DNA of 64,000 nt from Methylophilaceae bacterium (GCA_947499625.1 CANMPB010000001.1:31718-95717); one strand, 5' to 3'; positions 39,771-50,677 are shown, numbered from the stretch's first letter. The notes: generated from the sequence alone by a model not told the origin. Numbers and translations are program-made.

Positions 39771-40625
39771 GTGAATAAAATTCTTATTTTTGGTGTCGGT
39801 CTTATCGGCGGATCCATTGCGCTCACTGCAAAAAAATCAGACCTCTCTTCTGATATTGTCGGGGTCGGTCGAAACCAAGATAATCTTAATGATGCTATTA
39901 AACTTAAACTTATTGATCGTACGAGCCAAGACTTAAATAAAGATATTGCAGAGGCTCATATTATTATTATTGCAACACCAGTTGCTCAATTTCCCTCAAT
40001 ACTCAAAACGATTCAGCCACATTTATCTTCACATACCATTATTACGGATGTAGGAAGTACAAAAACAGTTGTGATTCACTCAGCGAAGCAAATTTTAGGT
40101 AATCAATACTCACAATTTATTGGTGGTCATCCTATTGCTGGATCTGAAAAACATGGTGCAACTTCTGCACATATTGATTTATTTAAAGATAAAAATGTCA
40201 TTTTAACGCCGGATCAAGATACATCTCCTAAGGCAAGAGAGGTGGTTGAAGTGCTCTGGAAAAACACAGGTGCCATAGTTTCAAATATGTCCCATAGTGA
40301 TCATGACAAAATATTTTCAACGGTCAGCCATCTGCCCCATCTATTAGCTTTTTCACTTGTGGATATGATTACCCAAAGAACAAATGCAAATGAGCTTTTA
40401 AAATTTGCTGCAAGTGGATTTAAAGATTTCACAAGAATTGCAGCAAGCTCACCTGAAATGTGGAAAGACATTACGCTCGCAAATAAAAAATTTATCCTTG
40501 AAGATATTAAGCATTTTGAAAATCAAATTAAATTACTTAAAGAAGCTATTGAGCATGAAGATACCAAAAAGATTTTGACGTTATTTGAAAATGCAAGTAA
40601 AACTCGAAACGAATGGTCTCAATAA
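39771..40625 (+). CDS. tyrA: prephenate dehydrogenase
   Basis: NAD(P)-dependent oxidative decarboxylation of prephenate (or arogenate) for tyrosine synthesis. The 284-residue protein has the Rossmann motif GVGLIGGSIALTAKK, the GGHPIAGSEKHG active-site stretch and SHLPHLLAFSL. The start is GTG at 39771. There is no fused chorismate mutase or ACT domain at this length. It is followed by aroA after 9 bases. Confidence 0.94.
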   Translation: MNKILIFGVGLIGGSIALTAKKSDLSSDIVGVGRNQDNLNDAIKLKLIDRTSQDLNKDIAEAHIIIIATPVAQFPSILKTIQPHLSSHTIITDVGSTKTVVIHSAKQILGNQYSQFIGGHPIAGSEKHGATSAHIDLFKDKNVILTPDQDTSPKAREVVEVLWKNTGAIVSNMSHSDHDKIFSTVSHLPHLLAFSLVDMITQRTNANELLKFAASGFKDFTRIAASSPEMWKDITLANKKFILEDIKHFENQIKLLKEAIEHEDTKKILTLFENASKTRNEWSQ

Positions 40626-40634
40626 TTTAAGCGC

Positions 40635-41921
40635 ATGGCAAACCAAAAGAAATTAAAAGCTTTTCAATCTGTTTCTGGCCAAGTCACACTCCCTGGATCT
40701 AAAAGTATCACTAATCGTATTCTCCTCTTATCAGCGCTTGCAGAGGGTTCAACAACTATCATGGGTGCACTTGCAGCTGATGACACACATCATATGATTG
40801 TGGCTTTAAAAAAACTTCAAGTTAATCTTACGCAAAAATATAATGGTGACATTCTCATTGAAGGCACACGGGGTAATTTTAAAAATAAATCAGCTGAAAT
40901 TTTTCTAGGTAATGCGGGTACTGCTTTTAGACCATTAACTGCAGCATTATCTTTTTCTATGGGCCAATACACACTAAGTGGTGAACCTCGAATGCATGAG
41001 CGCCCTATTAAAGACCTTGTCGATGCGCTCTTGCAATTCAATGTAGATGTTCACTATCTTGATCAAGAAGGCTATCCTCCTTTAAAAATATCTCCTTCTG
41101 AAATTGTCATTAAAGGTCCTATAAAAATTAGAGGTGATATTTCAAGTCAATTCTTAACAGCTCTTCTAATAGCAATTCCACTTACAAAAAAAGAAGTGGC
41201 TATCGAAATCGTCGGTGATTTAATTTCAAAACCCTACATTGATATTACGCTTAATCTGATGGCGCGATTTGGTGTTCATGTTAAAAAAATAGACTGGCAA
41301 CATTTTGTTATTCTGGGTTCAAGTATGTATGTGAGCCCGGGTGAAATAGCTGTTGAAGGTGACGCTTCATCAGCCTCTTATTTCCTAGCTGCAGGATTGC
41401 TCGCTGGGGACATCGAAGTCAAAGGGATTGGGAAAAATAGTATTCAAGGTGATGTAAAATTTGCTGAAGCTTTAGCACTTATGGGTGCTGATATTCATAT
41501 CCTTGAAACATCAATTCAGGTTTCAAAAGTCGCAACACTTCATGCAATTAACCTCGATTGTAATCACATTCCAGATGCCGCGATGACACTCGCAGTATTG
41601 GCCTTATTTGCAAAAGGTACTACTAAGCTTCTTAATATTGGTAGCTGGCGTGTAAAAGAAACTGATCGCATTAAAGCCATGGCAACAGAACTTAGAAAAT
41701 TAGGTGCTGCTGTTATTGAAGGTAAAGATTTTATTGAAATCACTCCTCCTCTTGAGATTAAAGAACATGTTGAGATTGATACTTACAATGATCATCGAAT
41801 GGCAATGTGTTTTTCATTAGTTAGCTTGAGAAATATACCAATCACGATTAACGACCCGGATTGTGTCAATAAAACATTCCCGACTTATTTTGAAGTGTTA
41901 GAAAGTATAGCGAAGGCATAA
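40635..41921 (+). CDS. aroA: 3-phosphoshikimate 1-carboxyvinyltransferase (EPSP synthase)
   Basis: Sixth step of the shikimate pathway, joining shikimate-3-phosphate and PEP. The 428-residue protein has GSKSITNRILLLSALA, LGNAGTAFRPLTAAL, the RMHERPIKDLVDAL loop and the C-terminal KETDRIKAM and NDHRMAM motifs, as in class I enzymes. The stop is immediately followed, with no gap, by the GTG start of cmk. Confidence 0.97.
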   Translation: MANQKKLKAFQSVSGQVTLPGSKSITNRILLLSALAEGSTTIMGALAADDTHHMIVALKKLQVNLTQKYNGDILIEGTRGNFKNKSAEIFLGNAGTAFRPLTAALSFSMGQYTLSGEPRMHERPIKDLVDALLQFNVDVHYLDQEGYPPLKISPSEIVIKGPIKIRGDISSQFLTALLIAIPLTKKEVAIEIVGDLISKPYIDITLNLMARFGVHVKKIDWQHFVILGSSMYVSPGEIAVEGDASSASYFLAAGLLAGDIEVKGIGKNSIQGDVKFAEALALMGADIHILETSIQVSKVATLHAINLDCNHIPDAAMTLAVLALFAKGTTKLLNIGSWRVKETDRIKAMATELRKLGAAVIEGKDFIEITPPLEIKEHVEIDTYNDHRMAMCFSLVSLRNIPITINDPDCVNKTFPTYFEVLESIAKA

Positions 41922-42593
41922 GTGACATCTCACATTCCTATTATCGCGATTGACGGTCCTTCTGCTTCTGGAAAAGGAACAGTCGCTAAACTTGTTGCAG
42001 AAAAACTAAATTTTCACTATCTAGATTCAGGATCAATCTACCGAACGATCGCTTATGCAGGTTATATACAAAATATACCTCTCAATAATGAAGCTTTGCT
42101 GCTTAAAGTGCTCGAAAACGCGAACTTAAGTTTCAAAAATGATCAAATTTTACTCAATGGTAAAGATGTTTCTGAAGCTATACGAACTGAGGAATCAGGG
42201 CGCGGAGCCTCAGAAGTTGCGGTTCACAGAGCTCTCAGAGAAGCAATTCTTGGATTTCAAAGGAGTTTCGAAAAAAGCCCTGGATTAGTTGCAGAAGGAA
42301 GAGATATGACTTCGGTCGTTTTCCCGCATGCTGGTATCAAAATATTCTTAACTGCAAGCGCTCAAATTAGAGCTGAAAGAAGATATAAACAGTTGATAGC
42401 AAAAGGAAACCCTGCTAATATGACATCAGTTCTAAGTGAAATTATTTTAAGGGATGAGCGGGATTTACAAAGAGAAATCTCTCCCCTCTTAAAAACAAAA
42501 GACGCTATAGAAATAGACACAGACACATTAAGCATATCTGATGCCGTTGATAACATCACCCATCTCTTCAGTTTAAAGTCTCAAACGTCTTAA
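41922..42593 (+). CDS. cmk: cytidylate kinase
   Basis: Phosphorylates CMP and dCMP. The 223-residue protein has the P-loop GPSASGKGTVAKLVAEKL at about 12-29, the LDSGSIYRTIAYA stretch, and the AEGRDMTSVVFPHAGIKIFL nucleotide-binding region. It starts with GTG directly after the aroA stop and relies on coupling. It lies upstream of rpsA with 86 bases between, the cmk-rpsA order found in most proteobacteria. Confidence 0.97.
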   Translation: MTSHIPIIAIDGPSASGKGTVAKLVAEKLNFHYLDSGSIYRTIAYAGYIQNIPLNNEALLLKVLENANLSFKNDQILLNGKDVSEAIRTEESGRGASEVAVHRALREAILGFQRSFEKSPGLVAEGRDMTSVVFPHAGIKIFLTASAQIRAERRYKQLIAKGNPANMTSVLSEIILRDERDLQREISPLLKTKDAIEIDTDTLSISDAVDNITHLFSLKSQTS

Positions 42594-42679
42594 AAAATAA
42601 TTAGGTGTAATAGATTTCAAAGGTCTATTGCTAACTTTAACATCCCTATCGCTAGGTAGGACTTTATAGGTAACATTTA

Positions 42680-44395
42680 ATGGCAACGACAGCAAAAAAT
42701 ACAGAATCAATTCCTACAGAAAGTTTCGCAGCTCTATTTGAAGAAAGCATAGCGCTTCAAGAAATGCGTTCGGGCGAAGTAATTACAGCAGAAGTTATAT
42801 CTATTGATAATGACTTTGTAATTGTAAACGCAGGACTTAAATCAGAAAGTGTAATCAAAGCAGAAGAATTCCATAATGACCAAGGCGGACTTGACGTTAA
42901 AGTGGGTGACTTTGTTAAAGTTGCAATTGAAAAATTAGAAGACGGCTTCGGTTCAACAATCCTTTCAAGAGATAAAGCGAAGAAAATGCAAGCATGGCTT
43001 GATCTTGAAGATGCAATGAACGAAGGCACTGTAGTTAAAGGTTTTGTAAGTAGTCGTGTCAAAGGTGGCTTGAGAGTTTCTGTTAACGGAATCACAGCAT
43101 TCTTACCAGGTTCGCTCGTTGATGTAAGACCAGTGAAAGATACAACACCATTTGAAAATAAAGAATGGGATCTTAAAGTTATCAAAATAGATAAGAAAAG
43201 AAACAACGTAGTTGTTTCAAGAAAAGCAGTGATGGAACAATCTTCAGGTGCGGACAGAGATGCTGTTATTGGCACACTTACTGAAGGCGCAACTGTAAAA
43301 GGAATTATTAAGAATATTACTGATTACGGTGCATTCGTTGACTTAGGCGGCATTGACGGCTTGCTCCATATTACTGACTTAGCATGGAGACGTGTCAAGC
43401 ATCCCTCTGAAATTTTAAATATTGGTGATGAAGTTGAAGCTAAAGTGCTTAAATTTGATCAAGAAAAAAATCGTGTTTCATTAGGTTTAAAACAACTCGA
43501 TGATGATCCTTGGAAAGGCTTATCAAGAAGATACCCTGTAAGTACTCGCCTATTCGGTAAAGTATCTAACTTAACTGACTACGGTGCATTTGTTGAAATT
43601 GAAGCAGGTATTGAAGGTTTAGTTCACGTTTCAGAAATGGACTGGACCAACAAAAATATTCACCCAGGGAAAATTGCTCAGCTTGGTGATGAAGTTGAAG
43701 TGATGATTCTTGAAATTGATGAAGACAGAAGAAGACTTTCATTGGGCATGAAGCAATGCAAATCAAACCCATGGGCGGAGTTCTCTGAAAAACATAAAAA
43801 GGGTGACAAAGTTAGCGGCCCAATTAAATCAATCACTGACTTCGGTATCTTTATCGGTCTTGATGGCGGCATAGATGGTCTTATCCACTTATCTGATATC
43901 TCATGGGATAAAACAGGTGAAGAAGCCATTAGAAACTTTAAAAAAGGTGACGAACTCGAAGCGCTTATCGTGGCGATTGACGTTGAGAAAGAAAGAATTT
44001 CTCTTGGCCTTAAGCAATTATCAGGTGATAACTTTACAGGCTTCACAAAAGCTAATGACAAAGGTAGTTTTGTTAAAGGTACAGTTAAATCCGCAGATGC
44101 TTCAGGTATCTCAGTAACTTTAGCTGACCAAGTTGAAGGCACTGTTGATATTAGCGAAGTCAGCGAAGATAAAGTTGATGACGCTTCGACTGTTGTTAAA
44201 GTGGGCGATGAAATTGAAGTTAAAATACTTAATGTCGACGCAAAAGAAAAAACAATTCAACTTTCACTTAAGTCTAAAAATGTAACTAAACCGAAAGCTG
44301 CTAAGAAAAAAGCTGAGGTTGAAGAAAGCTCTGATAATGCAGGCACCACAAATCTTGGCGCCTTATTAAAGGCAAAATTAGATAGTAAAAAATAA
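42680..44395 (+). CDS. rpsA: 30S ribosomal protein S1
   Basis: Ribosomal protein S1, which unfolds and docks mRNAs on the 30S subunit. The 571-residue protein has six S1/OB repeats from about residue 35 to 535. The central repeats are easily recognised by their recurring [19 protein letters not shown]- and VSLGLKQL-type phrases. The C-terminus ends in a lysine- and alanine-rich tail. The 86-base leader (42594-42679) holds only short imperfect inverted repeats of the CCTA/TAGG kind, and I see no strong promoter in it. Confidence 0.98.
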   Translation: MATTAKNTESIPTESFAALFEESIALQEMRSGEVITAEVISIDNDFVIVNAGLKSESVIKAEEFHNDQGGLDVKVGDFVKVAIEKLEDGFGSTILSRDKAKKMQAWLDLEDAMNEGTVVKGFVSSRVKGGLRVSVNGITAFLPGSLVDVRPVKDTTPFENKEWDLKVIKIDKKRNNVVVSRKAVMEQSSGADRDAVIGTLTEGATVKGIIKNITDYGAFVDLGGIDGLLHITDLAWRRVKHPSEILNIGDEVEAKVLKFDQEKNRVSLGLKQLDDDPWKGLSRRYPVSTRLFGKVSNLTDYGAFVEIEAGIEGLVHVSEMDWTNKNIHPGKIAQLGDEVEVMILEIDEDRRRLSLGMKQCKSNPWAEFSEKHKKGDKVSGPIKSITDFGIFIGLDGGIDGLIHLSDISWDKTGEEAIRNFKKGDELEALIVAIDVEKERISLGLKQLSGDNFTGFTKANDKGSFVKGTVKSADASGISVTLADQVEGTVDISEVSEDKVDDASTVVKVGDEIEVKILNVDAKEKTIQLSLKSKNVTKPKAAKKKAEVEESSDNAGTTNLGALLKAKLDSKK

Positions 44396-44403
44396 TTAAT
44401 GTT

Positions 44404-44682
44404 ATGACTAAGTCTAAATTAATCAACTTACTTGCTAGTCGCTTCTCTCAGTTAGTCTTCAAAGATGCTGAGTTGTCCGTCAAAACAATTCTTGATGCTA
44501 TGGGTGAAACACTCTCCAAGGGTAAAAGAATTGAAATTAGAGGGTTTGGTAGTTTCAGTTTAAATTACCGACCACCTCGTTTGGGCAGAAACCCTAAAAC
44601 AGGTTCAAAAGTGGAAGTGCCAGAAAAATATGTTCCACATTTTAAGGCAGGTAAAGAACTTAGAGATCGCGTTGACAAATAA
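44404..44682 (+). CDS. ihfB: integration host factor beta subunit
   Basis: Beta subunit of the DNA-bending heterodimer IHF, 92 residues, with the HU/IHF fold, the [13 protein letters not shown] beta-arm tip whose proline intercalates DNA, and [13 protein letters not shown]. It follows rpsA by 8 bases, the usual order, and is followed by a clear rho-independent terminator. The alpha subunit is not in the window. Confidence 0.97.
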   Translation: MTKSKLINLLASRFSQLVFKDAELSVKTILDAMGETLSKGKRIEIRGFGSFSLNYRPPRLGRNPKTGSKVEVPEKYVPHFKAGKELRDRVDK

Positions 44683-44697
44683 GACTAAACATCATTT

Positions 44698-44735
44698 AAA
44701 AGCATATCTTCTTAACTGGGGTATGCTTTTTTTTT
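44698..44735 (+). terminator. rho-independent terminator after ihfB
   Basis: A 9-base perfect stem AAAAGCATA (44698-44706) and TATGCTTTT (44722-44730) is followed by a continuing T run to 44735. It closes the cmk-rpsA-ihfB transcript and separates it from lapB. Confidence 0.85.
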
Positions 44736-44770
44736 GATCTATCAATTAATAGAGATACAATAAATCAATT

Positions 44771-45943
44771 ATGATTCAATTCGAATATTGGTGGCTCCTT
44801 GTTATCCCTTTCTTCTTTGCATTAGGTTGGTTAGCAGCTCGCGTTGACATCAAACAACTCATGAAGGAATCTACGAGTCTTCCTGCGACCTACTTCAAAG
44901 GTCTTAACTACCTAATCACTAATCAATATGAAAAAGCAGTGAATGCTTTTATGGACGCGGTTCGTATTAATAATGAATCACTGGAATTGCATTTTGCATT
45001 AGGAAGCATCTTACGACGTTTGGGCCATATAGATAGAGCTATCAATATGCACTTAGATTTATTAGAAAATCGCGATCTTAATCCATCCCAAGAAGAGTCT
45101 GTTAAAGCTGAGTTAGCTCAAGATTATCTTAAAGCTGGCTTATTTGATCGTGCTGAAGAATTATTCCTCAAGTTAGAATCTGGGAAATACAAACAATATG
45201 CATCTAACGCACTGCTTGAAATTTATGTGAAAGAACGTGAATGGCAAAACGCAATTAAGATGGCCACAAAATTAGAAAAAGAATCCGGCGTTTCATTCAG
45301 ATTACACATTAGTCACTACCACTGCGAAATTGCACTTAATGCAATTTTAGATAAAGACAAAAAGGTAGCATTTACATCACTGAATGATGCACTCAATGCG
45401 CATAAGAAATGTGTTCGCGCAAACATCTTACTTGGTGATTTAGATGCAGAAGATGGTGATCATAATAAAGCGATTAATCACTGGAAAAAAATTGAGTTTC
45501 AAGACCCAGAATCTCTAGGTCTTGTAGCAGCCAAAATACTTAACTCATTTGAAAAACTCAAAAAACCTGAAGAAGGTTTATCACTACTAAATCTTTATTT
45601 TGAAAATTACAAATTAAGATCATTGCTTAATACTATCTACGAAGCAACGTTGAAATTAGAGGGCTCTGAAAGTGCTGAAGAGCTTGCACGAAAAGAGCTG
45701 ATAAGAAAACCAAGCCTTCAAGCATTGGATCAATTATTTCAAGCACGCGCTATGAATAGCAAGCATAAGGAACAAGACATTCAACTTATTCAACAAACTG
45801 TTAGAAATGCTATTGGTAATCGACGCTTATTTATATGCAGTGGTTGCGGCTTTAAAGCTAAACAACACCATTGGCAATGTCCTGCTTGTAATGCTTGGGA
45901 AGCGCTTCCATCAGAACCTTCTGAGATGAATGAAATTAGCTAA
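44771..45943 (+). CDS. lapB: lipopolysaccharide assembly protein LapB
   Basis: LapB (YciM) is an inner-membrane TPR protein that presents LpxC to FtsH and so tunes LPS synthesis. The 390-residue protein has one N-terminal membrane helix (about 4-24), an array of TPR repeats (about 35-340), and a C-terminal rubredoxin-like zinc site with two Cys-xx-Cys pairs (ICSGCGFK and QCPACNAW). The usual partner lapA (DUF1049) is missing: only a terminator lies between ihfB and lapB. It overlaps pyrF by 1 base. Confidence 0.95.
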   Translation: MIQFEYWWLLVIPFFFALGWLAARVDIKQLMKESTSLPATYFKGLNYLITNQYEKAVNAFMDAVRINNESLELHFALGSILRRLGHIDRAINMHLDLLENRDLNPSQEESVKAELAQDYLKAGLFDRAEELFLKLESGKYKQYASNALLEIYVKEREWQNAIKMATKLEKESGVSFRLHISHYHCEIALNAILDKDKKVAFTSLNDALNAHKKCVRANILLGDLDAEDGDHNKAINHWKKIEFQDPESLGLVAAKILNSFEKLKKPEEGLSLLNLYFENYKLRSLLNTIYEATLKLEGSESAEELARKELIRKPSLQALDQLFQARAMNSKHKEQDIQLIQQTVRNAIGNRRLFICSGCGFKAKQHHWQCPACNAWEALPSEPSEMNEIS

Positions 45944-46644
45944 TGGCAGCAGCACATAAAGTTATCGTAGCCCTCGATTATGCAAATCTCGCAGATGCAA
46001 AATCATTAGTTTCACAACTAAAACCAGAATATTGTAATCTTAAAGTCGGGAAGGAATTATTTACTGCGACCGGCCCTGCTCTGATCGATTATCTTCATAG
46101 TAAAAATTTTAAAGTATTCCTAGATCTCAAATTTCACGATATTCCTAGTACAGTTAAAAAAGCATGTGAGGCTGCAAGTCAATTAGGAGTTTGGATGATT
46201 AATGTGCATGCTTCAGGAGGAGCTATTATGTTGGAGGCTGCGCTCGAAGCTGTAAGTAAAGCTAAACAACCTCCTCTTCTGATTGCAGTCACCGTATTAA
46301 CAAGTATGGATCAAAAAACTTTAGAAGAAATTGGTGTAACTAGAAATTTAGAAGACCAGGTATTGCGTCTCGCTAAGTTAGCTGAAAAAAGTAGGCTTAA
46401 TGGCATTGTCTGCTCTGCTAGAGATTTAGTATTCCTAAGAAACCACTTTAATCCATCATTTTTATTTGTGACACCAGGTATAAGAATGACTGAAGATGCC
46501 ACTAATGATCAGATAAGAACTATGACACCTTTTGAGGCCATGAAGTCTGGATCGAGTCACTTAGTGATTGGAAGGCCTATTACTCAATCAAAAGATCCAT
46601 CAAAAACTTTAGAAAAGATTTTCCTAGAAATTAACCAAAGTTAA
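45943..46644 (+). CDS. pyrF: orotidine-5'-phosphate decarboxylase
   Basis: Last step of UMP synthesis. The 233-residue protein has VALDYANLADA, the catalytic DLKFHDIPSTVKKA (Asp-Lys-His-Asp array), VTPGIRM and IGRPITQS motifs. It follows lapB with overlapping stop and start, the lapB-pyrF pairing also found in E. coli. Its stop abuts the stop of convergent metG without a gap. Confidence 0.97.
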   Translation: MAAAHKVIVALDYANLADAKSLVSQLKPEYCNLKVGKELFTATGPALIDYLHSKNFKVFLDLKFHDIPSTVKKACEAASQLGVWMINVHASGGAIMLEAALEAVSKAKQPPLLIAVTVLTSMDQKTLEEIGVTRNLEDQVLRLAKLAEKSRLNGIVCSARDLVFLRNHFNPSFLFVTPGIRMTEDATNDQIRTMTPFEAMKSGSSHLVIGRPITQSKDPSKTLEKIFLEINQS

Positions 46645-48678
46645 TTATTTAATACGCATACCAGGTTTAGCGCCTTGATCTGGATAGAGAACAAATGGCC
46701 CTTCAACTTCATTGCTTGCGGCTAATACCATACCTTCAGATAAACCAAATTTCATTTGTCTCGGCTTTAAATTAGCAACCATAACTGTTAACTTCCCAAC
46801 AAGCTGATCAGGATTGTATTGAGACTTAATACCTGCAAAAACTTGTCTTAGTTGGCCATCATTTAGATCTAAACTCAACCTAAGAAGACTGTCTGCACCT
46901 TCAACAAAAGAGGCTTCTTTAATAAGTGCAACTCTTAAATCAATCTTCATAAAATCATCAATCGAAATAGTAGCTTGATCAGCTTCCGTCTTTTTCGAAG
47001 ATCCAGTATCTTTATCTAGCGACTCTATATTTGATTCAATCATCATATCGATATCTTTCTTTTCAACTCTAGTTAATATATGTTGATACTCATTGACGGT
47101 AATATCTTTCTTATCAAGTTCTTTAAACGACGTAAATTCTTTTTCATTAAAGAATTTTGCAACATCTTTTGTAAGCTTAGGTAATATAGGTGTGAGGTAT
47201 ATAGAAAGCCTTCTAAAGGCCTCAAGACTTCGGCTACATATCACGTGTAAATCTGAACCAGGTTTATGTTGTGCATCATCTTTTGCAAGCGACCAAGGGG
47301 CTTTTGTATTCACGTACTCATTGGTAATATCTGCTACACGCATAATTTCTCGAACTGCACGACCATACTCTCTTGATTCAAAACAGGTCTTAATTTCATT
47401 TTCTATATCCTTGCATTTTTGGGAAATAGAAATATGTTCCTGATCAGTTTTTGAATCATCAAGAAAAAGTTTACCTTCAAAATACTTATGAATAAATCCT
47501 GATGTTCGACTTGCAATATTAATAAACTTACCCACGAGATCGCTGTTCACTCGGGATAGGAAGTCATCTAAATTAAGATCAATATCTTCCATTGTGCTAT
47601 TTAATTTTGCTGCGTAATAATATCTAAGGTAATCTGGATTTTTAATATGGTCTAGGTAACTCCGCGCCGTTATGAAAGTGCCGCGAGATTTAGACATCTT
47701 CTCTGAATTGACTGTTAGAAAGCCATGTGCAAAAATCTTTGTAGGTTTTCTATAACCTGAAAATTCTAAAGTCGCAGGCCAGAATAAAGCATGAAAATAA
47801 AGAATATCTTTTCCAATAAAATGATAGAGCTCTGTTTTTGAGTCTGCATTCCAAAATTCATCAAAATTTATTTTTTTGTCTTCACAAAGCTTTTTAAAAC
47901 TCGCCATATATCCAATTGGTGCATCAAGCCATACATAAAAGTATTTACCTGGTGCGTCTGGAATTTCAAACCCGAAATAAGGTGCATCTCTTGAGATATC
48001 CCAATCAGCTAAGCCAGATTTAAACCACTCTTTCATTTTATTGGCGGCTTCTTGTTGAAGCGTTCCAGAAGATGTCCAGTCTGCTAAAAATGATTCGCAC
48101 TCTGAAAGTTTGAAGAAGTAGTGCTCTGTTTCTTTTTTGATAGGCACAGAACCTGACACAGAAGATGTAGGATTAATCAACTCTGTAGGTGTATATGTAG
48201 CACCGCAAACTTCGCATGAATCCCCATATTGTTCTTTGGCATGGCACTTAGGGCACTCGCCTTTAATAAAGCGATCAGGTAAAAACATTGCTTTCACTGG
48301 ATCATAAAATTGCTCTATCGTTTTCGTATAAATCTTTTTGTTCTGTTTAAGTTTTTTATAAACAGTTTGAGAGAGCTCAAGATTTTCAGAAGAGTTTGTA
48401 GAATAAAAATTATCAAAATTTACAAAGAAATCAGAAAAATCTTTTGAATGCTCCACATGCACTTTTTTTATAAGCGCTTCTGGCGTGATTCCCTCTTTTT
48501 CTGCCCTTAGCATAATAGGGGTTCCGTGCGTATCATCAGCGCATACATAGTAGGCTTCATGACCTTGCATTTTCTGGAATCTCACCCAAATATCAGTTTG
48601 GATGTATTCCACCAAATGACCTAAATGAATGCTTCCATTTGCATATGGCAATGCTGATGTAACTAGAATCTTTCGCAT
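46645..48678 (-). CDS. metG: methionyl-tRNA synthetase
   Basis: Class I synthetase, 677 residues. The HIGH motif is HLGH (GSIHLGHL), the zinc knuckle is [17 protein letters not shown], the KMSKS motif is EKMSKSRGT, and the C-terminal EMAP/Trbp111-like tRNA-binding domain ([13 protein letters not shown] to the end) is present, making it the dimeric E. coli-type enzyme. It is divergent from apbC across 83 bases, a gene pair conserved in many proteobacteria. Confidence 0.98.
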   Translation of the reverse strand: MRKILVTSALPYANGSIHLGHLVEYIQTDIWVRFQKMQGHEAYYVCADDTHGTPIMLRAEKEGITPEALIKKVHVEHSKDFSDFFVNFDNFYSTNSSENLELSQTVYKKLKQNKKIYTKTIEQFYDPVKAMFLPDRFIKGECPKCHAKEQYGDSCEVCGATYTPTELINPTSSVSGSVPIKKETEHYFFKLSECESFLADWTSSGTLQQEAANKMKEWFKSGLADWDISRDAPYFGFEIPDAPGKYFYVWLDAPIGYMASFKKLCEDKKINFDEFWNADSKTELYHFIGKDILYFHALFWPATLEFSGYRKPTKIFAHGFLTVNSEKMSKSRGTFITARSYLDHIKNPDYLRYYYAAKLNSTMEDIDLNLDDFLSRVNSDLVGKFINIASRTSGFIHKYFEGKLFLDDSKTDQEHISISQKCKDIENEIKTCFESREYGRAVREIMRVADITNEYVNTKAPWSLAKDDAQHKPGSDLHVICSRSLEAFRRLSIYLTPILPKLTKDVAKFFNEKEFTSFKELDKKDITVNEYQHILTRVEKKDIDMMIESNIESLDKDTGSSKKTEADQATISIDDFMKIDLRVALIKEASFVEGADSLLRLSLDLNDGQLRQVFAGIKSQYNPDQLVGKLTVMVANLKPRQMKFGLSEGMVLAASNEVEGPFVLYPDQGAKPGMRIK

Positions 48679-48761
48679 GAATTGAGAAACTTTATTGATT
48701 TGACTAAGTCCCTATTCTATCAAATGACGCAACAACTAAGATAGGTTAAAATTACCACCTC

Positions 48762-49850
48762 ATGACTTACTCAGAAGAACAAATAAAAGATCTATTAAAG
48801 GAAGTTGTCGATCCCAACACAAACGACAACCTCATTAACGATAGGTCTATCAAGAGTATTTCAATTAAAGATAATGATATTGATATCAAAGTCTTGCTTA
48901 GCTACCCTGCCAAAAGCCAATTGAATGGCATTAAAGATTTAATTGCCGCTCAAATTCAAAAAGCGCTTCCTAAAATTAATTTAAATATTGAGGTTGATTT
49001 TAAGATTACCTCTCATGCGGCCCAAAAAGGGATAGCACTTATTCCTGGTGTTAAAAATATTATTGCTGTCGCCTCCGGAAAAGGTGGTGTGGGAAAGTCT
49101 ACAACCGCAGTCAACCTTGCTTTGGCTTTATCAGCTGAAGGCGCTCGCGTTGGCATTTTAGATGCTGATATTTATGGCCCAAGCCAGCCGCAAATGTTAG
49201 GGATATTCACCAAACCTGAGAGTAAAGATGGTAAGTCTATGGAGCCCATTATGGCTCACAACATTCAAGCTATGTCGATTGGGTTCCTTGTAGATACAGA
49301 AACACCTATGGTATGGCGCGGCCCTATGGTAACTAGCACGCTTGAGCAGCTCTTAAAAGAAACAAGATGGGATAACCTCGATTACCTTGTTGTTGATCTT
49401 CCGCCAGGTACCGGCGATATTCAACTTACCTTATCTCAAAAAGTACCTGTAACAGGCGCTATTATTGTCACTACACCTCAGGATATTGCGCTTATTGATG
49501 CCAGACGTGGGTTAAAAATGTTTGAAAAAGTAAATATTCCAATTATCGGTATTGTAGAAAATATGGCCATACACACCTGTTCAAAATGTGGCAATGAAGA
49601 ACATATCTTTGGATCGGGTGGCGCTGAAAAAATGTGCCGAGATTATGGTGTCTCTCTTTTAGGAAGCTTGCCTTTAGATATTAAGATTAGGGAGCAATCT
49701 GATAATGGCAACCCGACGGTGGTAGCGGAACCTGAAAGTAGTGCTGCAAAAACCTACAAGAAAATTGCTCGTTTAACAGCAATCAAGGTATCTAAACTCG
49801 CTCAAGATTACAGCAATAAATTCCCAAATATTGTGATTCAAAAAACCTAA
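48762..49850 (+). CDS. apbC: iron-sulfur cluster carrier ApbC/Mrp
   Basis: P-loop ATPase that binds and transfers Fe-S clusters. The 362-residue protein has an N-terminal MIP18/DUF59 domain (about 1-85), then the deviant Walker A VASGKGGVGKSTTAVNLA near 102-120, and the cluster-binding Cys-xx-Cys in TCSKCGNEEH. Full length. The stop overlaps that of convergent pgl by 4 bases. Confidence 0.97.
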   Translation: MTYSEEQIKDLLKEVVDPNTNDNLINDRSIKSISIKDNDIDIKVLLSYPAKSQLNGIKDLIAAQIQKALPKINLNIEVDFKITSHAAQKGIALIPGVKNIIAVASGKGGVGKSTTAVNLALALSAEGARVGILDADIYGPSQPQMLGIFTKPESKDGKSMEPIMAHNIQAMSIGFLVDTETPMVWRGPMVTSTLEQLLKETRWDNLDYLVVDLPPGTGDIQLTLSQKVPVTGAIIVTTPQDIALIDARRGLKMFEKVNIPIIGIVENMAIHTCSKCGNEEHIFGSGGAEKMCRDYGVSLLGSLPLDIKIREQSDNGNPTVVAEPESSAAKTYKKIARLTAIKVSKLAQDYSNKFPNIVIQKT

Positions 49851-50524
49851 CTTACATTAAAACAAAATACATCTAAACCATTACTGCAAGTAATTGTGCT
49901 TGCAGGTATTGCCTCACCAGCCTTCCATTGATTTATCGCCGTTTGTTTTTCCATTCCGCTAACTAAGAAAAGTACGGATTTAGATCGACTCAAGCGCGCG
50001 GGTGACATCGATATTCTAAATGGCGGCGGCTTCGGCGCATCAAAGATAGCTAAAGCATCTTCATTGTTATCCCAGCTATGTCCCGGAAATAAACTTGCTG
50101 TATGGGCGTCTTCGCCAAGCCCTAAAAGAACCAAATCAAATTCACCCACTTGACTTAACGTTTCGTTGTATAAATGAGCACCTTCGACAGGACCAAGTTC
50201 AGCCGGGATCGCGTGAATATTTTTCTCTGGAATGTCCACATAATTAAGCCATGATTCAAATGCCATGGTGCTATTTCGCTCTTGGTGACTTAGCTCTAGG
50301 CAACGCTCATCGCCAAAATAGATCTGCCATTTATGCCAGTCTGCACTAATGTTTTTAAGTAGTGTATAGACGTTTTTAGGTGTTGATCCACCTGCCAATA
50401 CAAGATGAAATTGACCTCGTGCTTTGATTGAAGATTCAGCAAGCGCCTCAACCCTCTCCATGGCTGCTCTGTCAAGGGAACCCTGGCTTTCAAACGATTG
50501 CCATTTAATATGTTTCAAATTCAT
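49847..50524 (-). CDS. pgl: 6-phosphogluconolactonase
   Basis: Hydrolyses 6-phosphogluconolactone between Zwf and Gnd. The 225-residue protein is of the DevB/SOL type with LVLAGGSTPKNVYTLL, YFGDERCLELSHQERNS and LLGLGEDAHTASLFPG. It is divergent from gnd-zwf, so the three enzymes of the oxidative branch sit together around one 153-base intergenic region. Confidence 0.96.
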   Translation of the reverse strand: MNLKHIKWQSFESQGSLDRAAMERVEALAESSIKARGQFHLVLAGGSTPKNVYTLLKNISADWHKWQIYFGDERCLELSHQERNSTMAFESWLNYVDIPEKNIHAIPAELGPVEGAHLYNETLSQVGEFDLVLLGLGEDAHTASLFPGHSWDNNEDALAIFDAPKPPPFRISMSPARLSRSKSVLFLVSGMEKQTAINQWKAGEAIPASTITCSNGLDVFCFNVS

Positions 50525-50586
50525 GAAAATCTTTCAAAATAATGTAGATTTTATATCGAAATCAATTCCTTGAAGAGGCTTGCGTT

Positions 50587-50595
50587 TGATATAAT
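50587..50595 (+). promoter_or_regulatory. extended -10 promoter of gnd-zwf
   Basis: TGATATAAT at 50587-50595 is a perfect extended -10 (TGnTATAAT). It predicts a start near 50602 and a leader of about 75 bases before the gnd ATG, which has an AAAAAGG ribosome binding site. The -35 region is poor (TTCCTT at 50566-50571, 18-base spacer). Confidence 0.6.
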
Positions 50596-50677
50596 TTAAC
50601 TTGTATCGCACTTTAAACTAATTTGCTTTAATCCAAAAGATTAAGTAATGACAAATCTTCCATAAAAAGGTAAAAAA

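Noticed and set aside
42594-42679. rpsA leader as a possible S1 autoregulatory RNA structure
   Set aside because: Only 4-base CCTA/TAGG pairings are visible; too weak to call without a folding calculation and alignment.
42757-43275. A 172-codon minus-strand open frame within rpsA (and another at 43678-44142)
   Set aside because: Both are antisense to ribosomal protein S1, whose biased codon use leaves the opposite strand open; there are no ribosome binding sites or motifs.
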